From the NCBI RefSeq assembly GCF_029266855.1, contig NZ_JAQSWB010000002.1, positions 62,001 to 126,000 on the forward strand: a DNA stretch of 64,000 nucleotides, given 5' to 3'. Shown here one piece after another: positions 26,654-35,643 of this stretch. The position numbers and the translations under genes were made by a program. Source of the stretch: Fluviicola sp. GTDB lineage: Bacteria; Bacteroidota; Bacteroidia; Flavobacteriales_D; Crocinitomicaceae. Numbering within the stretch: position 1 is the first letter of the stretch; each line of letters opens with the position of its first letter. The notes below the pieces were generated by a model. The model had not been told where the DNA came from and made no database searches. It saw nothing but the letters and a program-made list of their open reading frames with translations.

Positions 26654-27943
26654 TCAAACTTTCAATCGTCTGGTAAAGCTCATGATAGCGGCAAGAACTA
26701 CAAATAATCCCAGGCTGCCTACAATTAAGGCATAGGTTTCAAGATTAACAATCACATAAAGGAAACTGTAAAGAATTGAAATTGCCATAAAAACAGTGAG
26801 CGAAAACTTCAGCGACCGAAGAACGGAGTAGGCATACCAACTTAATAATGATATGATTCCGATACTTGCTGTGAGGTAAGAGTATGCGAATCCGAATTGC
26901 TCAGAGAAAGAAAGCAGAATTGCATAGAACAGAATCAGCGAAAGCCCAACCATCAGGTAGTGAATCGGATGGATTACCATTTTTCCAATTAATTCGATGA
27001 GGTAGAAAACGGTGAATGTTAGCAAGATGACAAGGATAGCGTATTTCACTGTCCGTTCATTCAGTTGATAATGATCAATACTTTCCAAAAATTCGACGCT
27101 TGCAAAATCAGTTGAAGAAAAGCGATTCGGTTCTAAATTCCCATGCTTTGGATTTTGGGCAATGTTCATGATCTTCCAGGAACTTGAGAACCCTTTCTGC
27201 TGTTTGAATGAATTTGGATCGGGCAGGGAGCTTCCTGTAAAAGACGGTTTTGTCCAATTGGAAGTCATTGTGAACTGGTTCTTTTTTGCGTGACCCTGAA
27301 GAACAATTTTCCCGGATCCGTTTACAGAATAATTCAGGTCGACATTGATTTTGGTGGTTGATTTGTCGATAGCGAACGGAGCAGTTGCATAGAATAATTT
27401 GGATGAATTGGATTTGGCATAAGTCTCTTCTTCGATTTCCAGTTCTTTTCCGTTTAGTTTAAGTTTTCCGATATCTGAAATGCGGCAGCGCGGATCACTA
27501 AGTAACCCGATTTGTGCGTGTTCGAGATCCAGGTTCGGGTCGTTTAGTTCCGGAATAAAGTTGGCTTTGCTGAAAACCGAACATTGGAAAACCGGGAAGT
27601 GGTAGATTCCGCGTTTTTTTGAGCTAACCTGTACATTTAGCTTATTACTTTCTTTTTCGGGGAAATAGAAGAGATAGGAGGCTTTTTTCTTGGCATCCTT
27701 GAAAGGGATACGAAGCGCAATTCCACTATAAAAAAAGTCATTTCCCCATTCGGAGCGTATTTCTTCCTTAATATTTTCCGCCCGTTCTTTCCGTTCTTCA
27801 ATTAGAAATATTACTCGTGCCAGTGGAATCAGAAGCATGATGGTAACTGTCCCGATTAAGATAAAACGTCCGAAGGATGAATTGAGAAACTTCATAAAAT
27901 TGCTTGTTTCCAGTTTGTCTGCTGTTCCTGATTGATTTTCCAT
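26654..27943 (-). CDS. creD: CreD-family inner-membrane protein
   Basis: One N-terminal membrane helix (about 27-48) anchors a large periplasmic domain with the CreD pattern (GIYHFPVFQCSVFSKANF, SDPRCRISDI, NYSVNGSGKIVLQGHAKKNQFTMTSNWTKPSFTG). Five or six C-terminal membrane helices follow (about 305-425), including YLIELIGKMVIHPIHYLMVGLSLILFY, the CreD hallmark. In enterobacteria CreD belongs to the CreBC stress regulon. In Bacteroidota it typically sits with a small winged-helix regulator and a membrane protein, as here. Confidence 0.92.
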   Translation of the reverse strand: MENQSGTADKLETSNFMKFLNSSFGRFILIGTVTIMLLIPLARVIFLIEERKERAENIKEEIRSEWGNDFFYSGIALRIPFKDAKKKASYLFYFPEKESNKLNVQVSSKKRGIYHFPVFQCSVFSKANFIPELNDPNLDLEHAQIGLLSDPRCRISDIGKLKLNGKELEIEEETYAKSNSSKLFYATAPFAIDKSTTKINVDLNYSVNGSGKIVLQGHAKKNQFTMTSNWTKPSFTGSSLPDPNSFKQQKGFSSSWKIMNIAQNPKHGNLEPNRFSSTDFASVEFLESIDHYQLNERTVKYAILVILLTFTVFYLIELIGKMVIHPIHYLMVGLSLILFYAILLSFSEQFGFAYSYLTASIGIISLLSWYAYSVLRSLKFSLTVFMAISILYSFLYVIVNLETYALIVGSLGLFVVLAAIMSFTRRLKV

Positions 27944-27996
27944 TTTGTTAGATTTAAAAGAACTTTGAATTTCAAAGTAGATGAATAAAAAAATAG

Positions 27997-28296
27997 CTAT
28001 TTGCTTGTTTTGATTAATTGCTCAAGCGCGGCCAGATGCTTGGCAAAGGTCTGTTTTCCTAGTAGAGTTGCTTCATAAGTCGTATTGGGTTTTTTGCCGA
28101 TAAATTGCTTTTTAATGTCAATATATTCCGATTGTTCCAGGGCTTTGATATGCGAAGCCAGGTTTCCGTCCGTCACATCCAACAGTTCTTTCAGTCGGTT
28201 AAAATCCACCGTGTCATTCACCATCAAAATAGACATGATTCCCAGCCTGATCCGATGATCAAATGTTTTGTTGATATCTGATATAATACTTGTCAT
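27997..28296 (-). CDS. Winged-helix regulator of the creD operon
   Basis: The 99-residue protein is a single winged helix of the HTH_34/MarR-like kind: FDHRIRLGIMSILMV, then FNRLKELLDVTDGNLASHIKALEQSEYI and a basic wing KKQFIGKKPNTTYEATLLGKQTF. It overlaps the upstream membrane-protein gene by four bases (ATGA type), so the two are co-translated, and creD follows 53 bp on. It most likely controls this operon. Confidence 0.85.
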   Translation of the reverse strand: MTSIISDINKTFDHRIRLGIMSILMVNDTVDFNRLKELLDVTDGNLASHIKALEQSEYIDIKKQFIGKKPNTTYEATLLGKQTFAKHLAALEQLIKTSK

Positions 28297-28901
28297 TGCT
28301 TCTTATCGTATTTCAGATACATGAATGCGCCATATATAATGTGGCAAACTCCGAAACCGAAGGTCCAAAAGTATAAACCATATTCGACAAAGAGACTATT
28401 TGCCAAGCCTAAAATGATGAAAATAAAACCTAAATTTCTCAACGTTTCGAAAGAATAACGACTGGCGTTTACCAGGCTGATTCCATAGAACAACAATGTA
28501 ACAGGGGGAACAAGCGCGAATTCTCTTTTTGAAACCAGGATGATTGCAAACAAACCTCCGGTAATCAAAGGGACCATGAAGCTCATAACGAACAGCTTGG
28601 ATATTTGATTCCAAACAAGTTCTTGTTTCTTTTTTGCTTTTCGGATGGAAAAAATGACACCGGTAATAAATGATAATACCATCACAAGTACAGCAATGAT
28701 TGTGACAGACAAAAATTCAAAGGAGTTGAACTGAACAGGAAACTCAAAATTGTCCCTCATTGCGTAAACTATTCCACCGCCAATCAAAGCATAGGTTCCT
28801 GCAAGGATTCCCGAAACTCCGGACAAGGACAAAAACTTCGAGGATTTTTGCATCATTGATTGGATCTCCTGAAGCTGGGCTAAATATTTTTCACTTTCCA
28901 T
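28293..28901 (-). CDS. Six-helix membrane protein of the creD operon
   Basis: The 202-residue protein has a short cytosolic N terminus (coiled EKYLAQLQEIQSMM) and about six membrane helices, starting near residues 24, 62, 105, 131, 155 and 175. No catalytic motif is visible. Proteins of this type precede the winged-helix regulator in many Bacteroidota creD loci and may act as its membrane-bound sensor; that role is inference. Confidence 0.65.
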   Translation of the reverse strand: MESEKYLAQLQEIQSMMQKSSKFLSLSGVSGILAGTYALIGGGIVYAMRDNFEFPVQFNSFEFLSVTIIAVLVMVLSFITGVIFSIRKAKKKQELVWNQISKLFVMSFMVPLITGGLFAIILVSKREFALVPPVTLLFYGISLVNASRYSFETLRNLGFIFIILGLANSLFVEYGLYFWTFGFGVCHIIYGAFMYLKYDKKQ

Positions 28902-28979
28902 AAAAGAACTTTGAAATTCAAAGTAAATTAAAATAAATGAATCCGGAAAATATTTTTGTGTTTTTTTTGAAAAAATGTT

Positions 28980-29237
28980 TTAGTCTTCCTTGCAGTTACA
29001 TTTCTTCTCCGGAACAGGATCATACCCATGTCCGCCCCAGGGATGGCAGCGACTGATTCTTCTTGTTCCGAGCCACAAGCCTTTTATTGGTCCGTGAATT
29101 TTCAATGCTTCGATCATATAAGCAGAACAGGTAGGATCATATCTGCATGCATTCGGCAGAATGGGGCTGATGATCCACTGATAGATTTTCACAGGGATGA
29201 CCAATAGGGAAATAAAAAACTGCCTGATGTATTTCAT
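28980..29237 (-). CDS. yidD: Membrane protein insertion efficiency factor YidD
   Basis: The 85-residue protein has an amphipathic N-terminal helix, then the family core [23 protein letters not shown] with its Cys pair, [28 protein letters not shown], and a Cys-containing tail. YidD helps YidC insert membrane proteins. It is separate from the usual rpmH-rnpA-yidC cluster, which is not in this window. Confidence 0.95.
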   Translation of the reverse strand: MKYIRQFFISLLVIPVKIYQWIISPILPNACRYDPTCSAYMIEALKIHGPIKGLWLGTRRISRCHPWGGHGYDPVPEKKCNCKED

Positions 29238-29300
29238 GATTTCTTACGGGCAAAGTTACGCAAGAATGGAACACATATTTCGTAATTTTAGCCAATACTT

Positions 29301-30407
29301 ATGGAAGAAATTCAAAAGAAGCGAAAAAAGAGCATTGCATTTCGATTGGGAAATACTTATTTGAGTAAAAAAACGGCAGGTATTCGCAACAATGAAAGGC
29401 ATGGTTATACGCTGAATGCTACTCAAAAAGTGCAATTGAAAAACTTGCAATTGCGAGTTTACCTGGTTGCCGGGTTGATTGGTGCAGCTGCTGTATTGAT
29501 TGTCATCTTCCCCTTTCATTTTACCCGGTTACTCGATGCTCAGCGCTTTGATCTTTTCGGATATCAGTTTGATTTTGAACTTTACTATACGATATATGCC
29601 GTTGCAATGATCTTCCCGGAAATCTGGCTTTTGAATATGTTGAATATTTATGCCGTGCGACGAATTTGTGAGATTTATAAATACCCGTCGGTTTCCCAGA
29701 CTGATTACCAGGAGCAGGTAGCATTATTAACGGAAGCCGGGTTGGAAATGCCTGCCAAACACATGCAGCTCCTGGAAATTAATCCATATATCGGACTCAC
29801 AAAGTTTTCTTATTACGCACTTTTGATCGGAACAAAATTAAAAGCAACACTTTCGAATGTTTTGATGAAGTTTCTAGTGAGGCGTTTACTTGGAAGATAT
29901 GCTTTACGAATTGTAACCGATTTGCTTGGAGTTCCGATTTTTGCTTTTTGGAACGCATGGAGCAGCAGGCAAGTGATGAAGGAGGCACAAATGCGCATTG
30001 TTGCAACAGCTGCCACCAAGGATTTTATGAATGAATTTTCGGAAGAAGAGTTGCTTCGTGTCGAAGAAAAACTAAACAAATTATTTCATTTCATTGCCCA
30101 GCAAAAGAGACAATACAATTTCGCGTTGTACTCATTCATGAAAGAGATGTTGCTTATTTTTCCGGATCTCGATCTGAAATACGATCGTGAAGTAAAGGTG
30201 GATGAGTTATTCGGTGAGGATTCTGAAGTAAATAAGACGATTGCACGTTTATTGATTTTTGGTTTGATTGTAGATGGAACACTTTCTGTCAAGGAAAGAT
30301 TGACCATGAGAAAAATAGCAAAAGAACCCTGGTTTCCGGTTTCTATCGATGAAGTGGAAGCGATCCTGAGAACGTATGTAAATGGTGAGGGATTAAAGCG
30401 TTTTTGA
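29301..30407 (+). CDS. Membrane protein with TerB-like C-terminal domain
   Basis: Two strong membrane helices lie at about 51-74 and 93-118, with two further hydrophobic stretches near 165-180 and 205-225. The C-terminal 120 residues are helical and soluble, and end in LLIFGLIVDGTLSVKERLTMRKIAK, which has the D-G-x-x-x-x-x-E-R signature of TerB-like domains. It may belong to the family named after Leptospira LBF_2804 (recalled, not verified). Its stop overlaps the next open frame. Confidence 0.55.
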   Translation: MEEIQKKRKKSIAFRLGNTYLSKKTAGIRNNERHGYTLNATQKVQLKNLQLRVYLVAGLIGAAAVLIVIFPFHFTRLLDAQRFDLFGYQFDFELYYTIYAVAMIFPEIWLLNMLNIYAVRRICEIYKYPSVSQTDYQEQVALLTEAGLEMPAKHMQLLEINPYIGLTKFSYYALLIGTKLKATLSNVLMKFLVRRLLGRYALRIVTDLLGVPIFAFWNAWSSRQVMKEAQMRIVATAATKDFMNEFSEEELLRVEEKLNKLFHFIAQQKRQYNFALYSFMKEMLLIFPDLDLKYDREVKVDELFGEDSEVNKTIARLLIFGLIVDGTLSVKERLTMRKIAKEPWFPVSIDEVEAILRTYVNGEGLKRF

Positions 30408-30475
30408 AAAATTCACAAATCTATTGCTTTTTTCACCTTCTTTTCTTAATTTGCATCACCCAAAACCCACAAGAC

Positions 30476-31426
30476 ATGAAACGCAAAACTCTCCTTGCAA
30501 TACTTGCGTGTATTCCATTTATCGGTTTCTCACAAAATTCCACATGGGAAAAAGAAATGATTGCTGTTACAGAAGGTACTTCTGAGCATATTATTATGGG
30601 ATCTGCAGGAATTCAGTCCGCACAATGGGATCAACTTCAGCATCCCAAATTTTGGCAGCAGATCATGACTCTTTCCCCGGATTCTGTTTTGGTAAATGTA
30701 GGATCTACCCGGCAGATTATTGCAAAAATGTCGAACAAGGATTGGCATTCTCAAACTGAAGTTCAAAAAACAGAATTTAAAGATAGTGTTCGTACTTTAT
30801 TGGGTTTGAATACGGATGAACGGATCAATGTCACTACCGGGAAGAATGATTTCTATCGTTTTGACCTGGTCTTTGAAAGTTTGCCTAAAGGAGTTTCTGC
30901 CTTCGAACAGTTTGGAGTAGATCCCTGGTATGCACAATCTATTTTATTGATTGAAAGTCCCGGTAGAATGCAAAAATCATCGGTTGGCGCTTATGGCCCG
31001 TTTCAATTGATGCCGGCAGTGGCCCGCTCCATGGGATTGACTGTTAATCGTTCTGTAGATGAGCGGAGGGATTTCATGCGGTCAGCTTATGCTGCCTCCC
31101 AATTGCTAAAACGGATTTGTATTCCTTCGGCAAAAGGTATTGCAGAAGGTGCAGGTCTAACTGTCGATGAGCAATCAATCTGGTTTCGTTTACTTACCAT
31201 GCACGTGTATCATGCGGGGGCTTTAAATGTGAAAGCAGTGGTAAATGCAATTGGTCCGGTTAGCTCAGGAGAAGAGTTGATTCAAAAGATGTGGGTTACC
31301 AGTGCCGCAAGTTTTGGAAATGCATCTCAGAATTATTCCCAATTGGCTTTGGCTGCACATATCCAATTGAACCAGATCATCCAAGGAAAAGGAATCCCGG
31401 TTTATAGCTGTAATATAGTTGAATAA
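30476..31426 (+). CDS. Secreted lytic transglycosylase (SLT-like fold)
   Basis: The start at 30476 (MKRKTLLAILACIPFIGFSQ) gives a proper signal peptide; the longer frame from 30404 would overlap the upstream gene and bury it. Residues 150-310 resemble a transglycosylase SLT core: ILLIESPGRMQKSSVGAYGPFQLMPAVARSMGL, where the Glu in the I-E-S motif is the likely catalytic acid and the G-x-x-Q-x-M-P-x-x-A pattern is diagnostic. It probably cleaves peptidoglycan glycan strands in the periplasm. It converges on msrB, four bases away. Confidence 0.8.
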   Translation: MKRKTLLAILACIPFIGFSQNSTWEKEMIAVTEGTSEHIIMGSAGIQSAQWDQLQHPKFWQQIMTLSPDSVLVNVGSTRQIIAKMSNKDWHSQTEVQKTEFKDSVRTLLGLNTDERINVTTGKNDFYRFDLVFESLPKGVSAFEQFGVDPWYAQSILLIESPGRMQKSSVGAYGPFQLMPAVARSMGLTVNRSVDERRDFMRSAYAASQLLKRICIPSAKGIAEGAGLTVDEQSIWFRLLTMHVYHAGALNVKAVVNAIGPVSSGEELIQKMWVTSAASFGNASQNYSQLALAAHIQLNQIIQGKGIPVYSCNIVE

Positions 31427-31430
31427 GAAA

Positions 31431-31802
31431 TCAGGCTTTCTTAAACAGGATACTTAATGAATTGACACAATGACGAGTGTCTTTGGGAGTGAAATGTTCA
31501 CCGTTAAAGACATGTCCCAAATGGCCGTCGCAGTTTGCACAAACAATTTCTACCCGTCTTCCGTCCGGATCGGGAATACGTTTAACGCTTCCGGGAATTT
31601 CATCATCAAAGGAAGGCCATCCGCACCCGGAATCAAATTTGTCAGAACTTTTATATAGTGGAGCTTCGCACCGGCGGCAAACGAAGATGCCTTGTTCATC
31701 CCATTTGTTGTATTGACCGGTGAAGGGATATTCTGTTCCTTTTCGAACAATAATTCGTTCTTCATCAGGAGTTAGGGGATTCCAATCTTTCTTTTCTTTC
31801 AT
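31431..31802 (-). CDS. msrB: Peptide methionine (R)-S-oxide reductase
   Basis: The start at 31802 (MKEKKDW) gives the usual 123-residue MsrB; an upstream extension of 60 residues has no similarity to anything. Two zinc-binding pairs are present (Cys42/45 and Cys88/91). The catalytic Cys112 is in the hallmark RHCVNSLSI, and GCGWPSF and GHLGHVF line the active site. It repairs oxidised methionine in the cytosol, since no signal peptide is present. Confidence 0.96.
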   Translation of the reverse strand: MKEKKDWNPLTPDEERIIVRKGTEYPFTGQYNKWDEQGIFVCRRCEAPLYKSSDKFDSGCGWPSFDDEIPGSVKRIPDPDGRRVEIVCANCDGHLGHVFNGEHFTPKDTRHCVNSLSILFKKA

Positions 31803-31966
31803 CAGGTTTAATTTGGCACTACAAGGTACAAAAAAAATGCATGTGATGGAGTGCTTTGTTTGAGTAGGTGTAGAATTTAATGTTGTGGTAATATGTTGAT
31901 TTTCAACGTTGTCCCAATATTGGGGCATGGGGTTATTGGGATTTCCCAAAATCCCCGATTTGCAAT

Positions 31967-32000
31967 AAAAAAAGGCTGCCATTTTACCTGGCAGCCTTTT
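31967..32000 (-). terminator. Terminator of the large lipoprotein gene
   Basis: AAAAGGCTGCC and GGCAGCCTTTT form a perfect 11-bp stem with a 9-nt loop. Read on the minus strand it ends in seven T, 20 bp past the stop of the gene at 32020-33510. Confidence 0.9.
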
Positions 32001-32019
32001 AACGAATTAAAAGAAATTA

Positions 32020-33510
32020 TTACACACTCATACCATCAATTTTTCCCATGATTTGCTTTGCGTAAAAATCAGTGATTTGTTTCAAAATATTGGTTTTCTT
32101 ATTCTTTGCAGCAATAACTATTGTCGAGCCATCTCTGTTTGCATTGATCGTCACGTATTGAAGAATTTCAACCACTTTCGCTTCGTCTTCCAAATCCAAA
32201 CTTGCGATATCCATTTTTTCAAATGCTATGAAGAGGGAGAAACTGTCTTCGCCAAAATTCTTTGCATAAGGAGGCAATTTTAATTTTCCTCCGCTTGCTT
32301 TCCCGCTTGAAGTAAAGATTCCTTCTTTATTCGATTTAATGCGGACATCCCCCATAATGTAAGTATCTCCTTTCTTTTCTCCAAAAACGGAAAATTGATC
32401 ATCCATTATTTTTTGCAGAATGTCGCCTTTCGGACCGAGGCCAAGGAAACTTGTGTATTCCAATTCCATACCCATTGCAGATCTGGCATCTCCTTTGAAA
32501 ACAATACCGGCGTGACCAGAAAACAATTTTGAGAAAGGGTTTTCTCCTAGAGCCATTAACGCAAATTTTGCTTCACCCGGAAAATCCTCTGTCAATCGTT
32601 TTTGAGCAGTTGGCAGGTAATCGTCTAAAAAGCTTTCACCTTTTCTCAAATCCAGGTTCATTGCAATTCCCATCCACGGATCGCCACCACCAAGCTTACT
32701 TACTAAAGTCGAGCCATTTTTATCCTTAAAGAACAACTCATCTTTCAAATCGTCGGAGAAAAGATTTGTAGATTCAACAGTAGCCATTCCGTTGGTGAAA
32801 TTTGCGACAGTTTTGATATAAGCATTCTCCACCAAAGCATCCAGGTGTTCTTTCTTTTCGGTAGAAAGGTTTGTCAATTCTGTATTTGATGTCGCCAATA
32901 AACGGGCAATGTCAATTCCTGAAACAATATCTCCTTTTTCCTCAATGATTTCTTCAGCTATATCTTCCGAAAGATCACCTTCAGTTAAAGTGAATGCTTC
33001 TTTTATTTCGGCTTTGCCGTCGTAATCACCAGGTTTACTGATAATAATCAGAAGTTTGTTCCGGATCCCGAAAGTCACATCGTCTTCTTGGTGATAAGAA
33101 ATGTCGCCGTCTTTGTCAAGCGCATATCCCATTTCACTGATGATCGACGCCAGGCTATCCTGGTCTTTAATATTGATTAGTGCGTAAACTGTTTCCGGAG
33201 TTGCGTCATGACCAAAAGGAGCTTCCAGTGCATAGTAAATAGGCTTGTCAATTTCCAATCCTTTTTTCCAGTTACCCAAAACACTTCCTAAGATGGTATT
33301 CACTTTCGGAATGCTTTTATAATCTGCATTATTCAGGATATTCATGGCGCTGATGTGACCAAAAGCAACTATTTTTTCATTACCTTCAATCATAGCTGAA
33401 GCAGCTTCTGCAGCATCCCGCTCTTTTGAATCGGATGAACATGAACTGATGAATAGAATCCCGCAAAACGTGAAGATGCTGATTATTAACGATTTATTGT
33501 ATTTTTTCAT
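32020..33510 (-). CDS. DUF4836-like lipoprotein
   Basis: The lipobox (LFISSCSS) places the lipidated Cys near residue 24. The body shows the DUF4836 style: an early MNILNNADYKSIP helix, PIYYALEAPFGHDATPETVYALINIKD, DISYHQEDDVTFGIRNKLLIIISKP, and a C-terminal strand pair with YVTINANRDGSTIVIAAKNKKTNIL. Four or five similar beta-alpha segments suggest an internal repeat. The function is unknown; an envelope location is the only safe statement. It is monocistronic, with its own terminator. Confidence 0.65.
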   Translation of the reverse strand: MKKYNKSLIISIFTFCGILFISSCSSDSKERDAAEAASAMIEGNEKIVAFGHISAMNILNNADYKSIPKVNTILGSVLGNWKKGLEIDKPIYYALEAPFGHDATPETVYALINIKDQDSLASIISEMGYALDKDGDISYHQEDDVTFGIRNKLLIIISKPGDYDGKAEIKEAFTLTEGDLSEDIAEEIIEEKGDIVSGIDIARLLATSNTELTNLSTEKKEHLDALVENAYIKTVANFTNGMATVESTNLFSDDLKDELFFKDKNGSTLVSKLGGGDPWMGIAMNLDLRKGESFLDDYLPTAQKRLTEDFPGEAKFALMALGENPFSKLFSGHAGIVFKGDARSAMGMELEYTSFLGLGPKGDILQKIMDDQFSVFGEKKGDTYIMGDVRIKSNKEGIFTSSGKASGGKLKLPPYAKNFGEDSFSLFIAFEKMDIASLDLEDEAKVVEILQYVTINANRDGSTIVIAAKNKKTNILKQITDFYAKQIMGKIDGMSV

Positions 33511-33611
33511 GGATAAATTTTTGTTTCAAATTGACACTCAAATGTAGACTTTCTTTTTAATTTCGAAGTTCATATTTACAATTTTTATTCCAAACTTAAA
33601 ACATTGATCCC

Positions 33612-34178
33612 GTGCATTTTATTGAACCATATTTTAATTGGAGACACTTGTACATCGCATCTGAGGATTCACTTTCTCCGTTTTATGACAGAGAGTACAG
33701 CGAATTTGAATTTACAGACCGGATCTACAATTTCCTGATCCATCCCCAATGGGATAATATCGGATCGAGAACCTTATTCACAAAAATCTTATTTGTGGAT
33801 TACGAAGAGGGATATGCAATCATGGAGTTTATAGGTGAATGGAACGATGCGATCGAAAACGATGTTATGACACTTAAGCGGAATGTGATTGAGGAAATCA
33901 TGTCGCATGGAATCAATAAGTTTATCCTGATAGGGGAAAATGTATTGAATTTCCATTATTCGGACGATTGTTATTATGAAGAGTGGTTTGATGATGTGGA
34001 AGAGGGATGGATCGCATTAGTTAATTTTCACGATCATGTTATCAGTGAGTTCGAGAAGGCGCGGGTAGATCATTATTTTGTAATGGGTGGAGATCTCGAA
34101 GATATCGAATGGAGAACAAGTACACCTTCGCAGGTGTATGAGCGGGTGGATGAATTGGTTCAAAGAAGAATTGGTTAA
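33612..34178 (+). CDS. Conserved acidic protein of unknown function (GTG start)
   Basis: A GTG start is needed, since no ATG lies nearby in frame upstream. The 188-residue product is rich in aromatic and acidic residues (HFIEPYFNWRHLYIASEDSLSPFYDREYSEFEFT, HYSDDCYYEEWFDDVEEGWI) with no signal peptide or membrane helix. The wording resembles a protein family shared by Bacteroidota genomes whose role is not known to me. Neighbours give no hint, as both are on the opposite strand. Confidence 0.55.
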   Translation: MHFIEPYFNWRHLYIASEDSLSPFYDREYSEFEFTDRIYNFLIHPQWDNIGSRTLFTKILFVDYEEGYAIMEFIGEWNDAIENDVMTLKRNVIEEIMSHGINKFILIGENVLNFHYSDDCYYEEWFDDVEEGWIALVNFHDHVISEFEKARVDHYFVMGGDLEDIEWRTSTPSQVYERVDELVQRRIG

Positions 34179-34236
34179 TGAAAATGTGGGCGCGCGATTA
34201 ATTACGTACTCACAGACGAATCCACAACGCGGATAA

Positions 34237-34278
34237 AAACACAGTTGGCACGCGATGAGTCGCGTACCAACTGTGTTT
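34237..34278. terminator. Strong bidirectional terminator
   Basis: A 12-bp outer stem (AAACACAGTTGG with its complement) continues through one mismatch into a 6-bp inner stem (ACGCGA with TCGCGT) around a TGAG loop, 18 pairs in total. It separates two convergent genes. Confidence 0.85.
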
Positions 34279-34290
34279 ATGATGTTTAAA

Positions 34291-35175
34291 TTACTTTGAA
34301 ATAAAAACCCTTTTCATTGTCATATTGTTGTCAACAGAAACATGGACCATGTAAATCCCACTGTTTAGCTCATTGTCAAGTCGTACGGAAAGTGAACTTT
34401 CACCGGCGCTAACCATCCCCAACTTTTCCGTGAAAACAGATTTTCCATTCAAATCCACTAAATTGACAAAAACGGAACCATCTACTTTACTGTCGAGGTG
34501 AATATTTAAGGAATTCGTGTTTGGCTGGTAGCCAACCTGTGTTTCAAGTTTATTCGTGATCTCTTCCATTGATGCTTGAGAACCGAATTGATGTTGAGAA
34601 GTACGAATAACATCTCCGTCACTGCTGCTGCTGCTGTTAGTTTGGTTGGTTGCCAGGTAGAAAGTAACTGTCCCTACATTGGTAGCAGGTGATGTCCAGT
34701 TAAATGACCAGCTGTTTAGGCTTGTACCTGCCAGTTTGTGAGTAACACGTGTTTTCCCTCCCGAAACAATGGATTTAGTATGTGTTGCATCCGTAATTGC
34801 AATAGTTCCTGCAAGGGTGTTATTTGGATTTAAAGCAACAATTTCAAAACCATTTTTAGGATTGTTTGAAGCCATTGTTACCTGGACCTGGTAAGTAGTA
34901 CTTGGTTCGTACTCTGTTACAGGATTTCCGGCATGCATAAGCGTAACCGAATTAAATCCTGAACCGCTTTGTACTGTTCCTGCATGACATTGGGTGCAGG
35001 TTCCATCCCCTGGTGCCCCGGTTCTTCCGCCCGGACTTCCAGCCTGATTTAAACCTGAGTGAAAATTCTTACTGAATTTTTTTACTTTTTGGACGGATTC
35101 ATTGCCTGAAAAACTCACAAGAAACCCTGTGGCTGCAAGGAGTCCGATATAGATGTAATTCTTATTCATAGTCAT
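34291..35175 (-). CDS. Haem-c-binding Reeler-like (choice-of-anchor V) protein with T9SS signal
   Basis: After a signal/anchor segment, residues 45-70 carry the conserved GAPGDGTCTQCHAG, in which CTQCH is a haem-c motif. An Ig-like choice-of-anchor V domain follows (YEPSTTYQVQVTMASNNPKNGFEIVAL... THKLAGTSLNSWSFNWTSPATNVGTVTFYLA), as in Reeler-type proteins of Bacteroidota. The last 80 residues are a T9SS sorting domain (SGIYMVHVSVDNNMTMKRVFI). It is a surface haem protein, perhaps in electron transfer or redox sensing. It lies downstream of a cytochrome-c-like lipoprotein gene in the same direction. Confidence 0.82.
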   Translation of the reverse strand: MTMNKNYIYIGLLAATGFLVSFSGNESVQKVKKFSKNFHSGLNQAGSPGGRTGAPGDGTCTQCHAGTVQSGSGFNSVTLMHAGNPVTEYEPSTTYQVQVTMASNNPKNGFEIVALNPNNTLAGTIAITDATHTKSIVSGGKTRVTHKLAGTSLNSWSFNWTSPATNVGTVTFYLATNQTNSSSSSDGDVIRTSQHQFGSQASMEEITNKLETQVGYQPNTNSLNIHLDSKVDGSVFVNLVDLNGKSVFTEKLGMVSAGESSLSVRLDNELNSGIYMVHVSVDNNMTMKRVFISK

Positions 35176-35273
35176 TTTTTAAGTTGTTTCATAAACTGAT
35201 TGATACAAAGCTATTTAAGTCAGCGCTGTTTGTTGTTATGAAATTGCGGTAATAAATTATGAATTTCCGAAGT

Positions 35274-35639
35274 CTAATTGTTCATTTTACCCTGTTGCAT
35301 CCAGCATTGAAATTGTTGTAGGAGTGAATCTGCCAATGCCGGGCCGCCTTGTGGCATTAATTGAGGAGTTCCGTGCATTGCATTTAACATAGCATGCGCA
35401 TTTTCCGAAATCTCAGTGTAATTGGATAAAACCGGAGATGTTCCGGCACCGCTTCCATGACAACCGGCGCAGTTTTCCTGAATCATCGGAGCAATTTGCT
35501 GACTAAATGAAATCGTACTTGTACAAACTATTTCTGGCTGCGTGGGCGGAGCTTTTGCCTTGGAGCATGCACTTGGTATGAACAAGGTAAGAACAGTTAT
35601 GCTGCTCAATGCAAAGAAAATATTAATCGTTTTTTTCAT
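35274..35639 (-). CDS. Cytochrome-c-like lipoprotein
   Basis: The lipobox (FIPSACS) gives a lipidated Cys near residue 25. The single haem motif is CAGCH in MIQENCAGCHGSGAG, in the standard layout of planctomycete/Bacteroidota-type cytochrome-c modules (SFSQQIAPMIQENCAGCH). A Met that may be the distal ligand occurs in the AMHGTPQLMPQGG loop. The gene is followed by the haem-c choice-of-anchor V gene and preceded by a membrane protein gene four bases upstream, pointing to one envelope redox unit. Confidence 0.85.
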   Translation of the reverse strand: MKKTINIFFALSSITVLTLFIPSACSKAKAPPTQPEIVCTSTISFSQQIAPMIQENCAGCHGSGAGTSPVLSNYTEISENAHAMLNAMHGTPQLMPQGGPALADSLLQQFQCWMQQGKMNN

Positions 35640-35643
35640 TCGA

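Noticed and set aside
31803-31982. Sixty-residue N-terminal extension of MsrB
   Set aside because: It is Asn/Thr-rich with no domain, covers an intergenic hairpin, and MsrB is complete from 31802.
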